Source: Deltaproteobacteria bacterium (GTDB taxonomy: Bacteria; Myxococcota_A; UBA9160; JAFDET01). From it: DNA of 5,268 nt. The notes under the pieces were generated by a model. It worked only from the letters and a program-made list of their open reading frames with translations. It was not told where the DNA came from and ran no database searches. The translations under genes were made by a program, and so were the position numbers. Position 1 is the first letter of the stretch, and every line of letters starts with the position of its first letter. The DNA lies in contig JAFDET010000230.1 in assembly GCA_019310195.1 (NCBI GenBank), positions 1-5,268 of the forward strand. Direction: 5' to 3'. Positions 4,829-5,268 of this stretch are shown one piece after another.

Positions 4829-5190
4829 GCGCCCCCGGTGGATCCTACGGCGATCGCCCCCGCGGCCCCCGGCGCGACGGCCGCGATCGTGACGACCGCC
4901 CCAGTGACAACACCGTCCGCGGCCGCCTGCGCGCCCGGGCGCGCAAGAAGGCACGCCGCGGAAAGAAGCGCGGCTTCTCGCGCCGCAAGGTGTGCCGCTT
5001 CTGCGCCGACTCGACGCTGACCGTGGAATACAAGGATCCCAAGACGCTGCGGCTGTTCGTGAGCGAGACCGGCAAGATGATCCCGCGGCGCATCTCGGGC
5101 AATTGCGCGCGCCACCAGCGGCCTCTGGCCATTGCCATCAAGCGCGCCCGCCAGCTGGCCATCCTGCCCTTCGCGGGCCAGGGCATCTAG
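4825..5190 (+). CDS. rpsR: 30S ribosomal protein bS18 with basic N-terminal extension, zinc-ligand form
   Basis: Ribosomal protein bS18, partner of bS6 on the 30S platform. The conserved domain is about residues 50-117: FSRRKVCRFC, DPKTLRLFVSETGKMIPRRISG, then CARHQRPLAIAIKRARQLAILPF. Cys57, Cys60, Cys94 and His97 form a CxxC...CxxH set, the zinc-binding (C+) version of the protein. The first 50 or so residues are an added Arg/Gly/Asp-rich segment, so the protein is 121 residues against roughly 75 usually. Residues 1-55 carry 17 Arg and 5 Lys against 6 Asp. The ATG overlaps the rpsF stop (ATGA). A GAGGAGG ribosome binding site at 4811-4817, inside the rpsF 3' end, has good spacing and supports this start over internal ones. 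No ssb or priB lies between rpsF and rpsR. The family is certain; the extension's function is unknown. Confidence 0.97.
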   Translation: MSAPGGSYGDRPRGPRRDGRDRDDRPSDNTVRGRLRARARKKARRGKKRGFSRRKVCRFCADSTLTVEYKDPKTLRLFVSETGKMIPRRISGNCARHQRPLAIAIKRARQLAILPFAGQGI

Positions 5191-5202
5191 GGGGACGCGG
5201 TC

Positions 5203-5268
5203 TTGGCCCAGGTGACGCTGATCCTGCGCGAGTCGATTCCGAGCCTGGGCGAGGTAGGGGATGTGGTG
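5203..5268 (+). CDS. rplI: 50S ribosomal protein bL9, N-terminal fragment (cut by window edge)
   Basis: Only 22 codons are visible, reading MAQVTLILRESIPSLGEVGDVV, which matches the bL9 N-terminal pattern (a hydrophobic strand VILxE, then LGxxGDVV). bL9 binds 23S rRNA near the L1 stalk base. The TTG at 5203 is preferred as start because AGGGGGA (5189-5195) lies seven bases upstream. A GTG at 5212 would give an N-terminus closer to the common short form, but its spacing from that site is poor (16 bases). It follows rpsR by 12 bases, the usual operon order. Confidence is limited by the short visible length. Confidence 0.85.
   Translation, partial: MAQVTLILRESIPSLGEVGDVV

Noticed and set aside
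3791..4954. Open frame on the - strand with Gly/Arg/Cys-rich repeats opposite rpsF
   Set aside because: The repeats are simply the complement of the rpsF tandem repeats. No start context or family match was seen.
4345..5115. Ala/Ser-rich open frame on the - strand opposite rpsF and rpsR
   Set aside because: It is an antisense shadow of the Ala/Glu tail. The conserved S6 and S18 domains on the + strand explain the region.

Overview
This is a GC-rich bacterial chromosome segment. Every gene I can support is on the + strand and the coding density is high. The order is: the 3' part of an NhaA-type Na+/H+ antiporter gene (1-824), a MocR/PdxR-type GntR-aminotransferase regulator (925-2406), the two PLP synthase subunits pdxS (2457-3389) and pdxT (3394-3960), and then the ribosomal protein operon rpsF (4169-4828), rpsR (4825-5190) and the first 22 codons of rplI (5203 to the window edge). 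The composition, the DXP-independent vitamin B6 route, the direct rpsF-rpsR junction without ssb or priB, and the long low-complexity extensions on bS6 and bS18 would fit a high-GC Gram-negative of the deltaproteobacterial/myxobacterial kind or an uncultivated relative. That placement is a guess from style, not a demonstrated assignment.

The central module is vitamin B6 synthesis. PdxT releases ammonia from glutamine, and PdxS uses it with a pentose phosphate and a triose phosphate to make pyridoxal 5'-phosphate (PLP). The upstream regulator has a winged-helix DNA-binding domain fused to a PLP-binding aminotransferase fold. Its position next to pdxST suggests a PLP sensor controlling these genes. 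It is co-directional with pdxST, whereas in the best-known examples it is divergent. The 100-base gap before it is the only clearly AT-rich stretch in the window. It carries a plausible sigma70-type promoter whose start point would fall on the ATG (a leaderless mRNA), a small palindrome over the -35 box and several short repeats.

The right part is the start of the conserved S6-S18-L9 operon. bS6 is about 219 residues, against roughly 95-135 usually. It has a long Ala/Glu-rich helical tail ending in five tandem 24-base repeats. bS18 is 121 residues, against roughly 75 usually, with a very basic Arg-rich N-terminal extension. Because S6 and S18 bind each other in the 30S platform, the paired acidic and basic extensions are among the most unusual things here.

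No RNA gene, mobile element, CRISPR array or defence system is visible. Apart from the two intergenic regulatory regions and the ribosomal protein extensions, this is ordinary housekeeping sequence, and I do not see a wholly new system.
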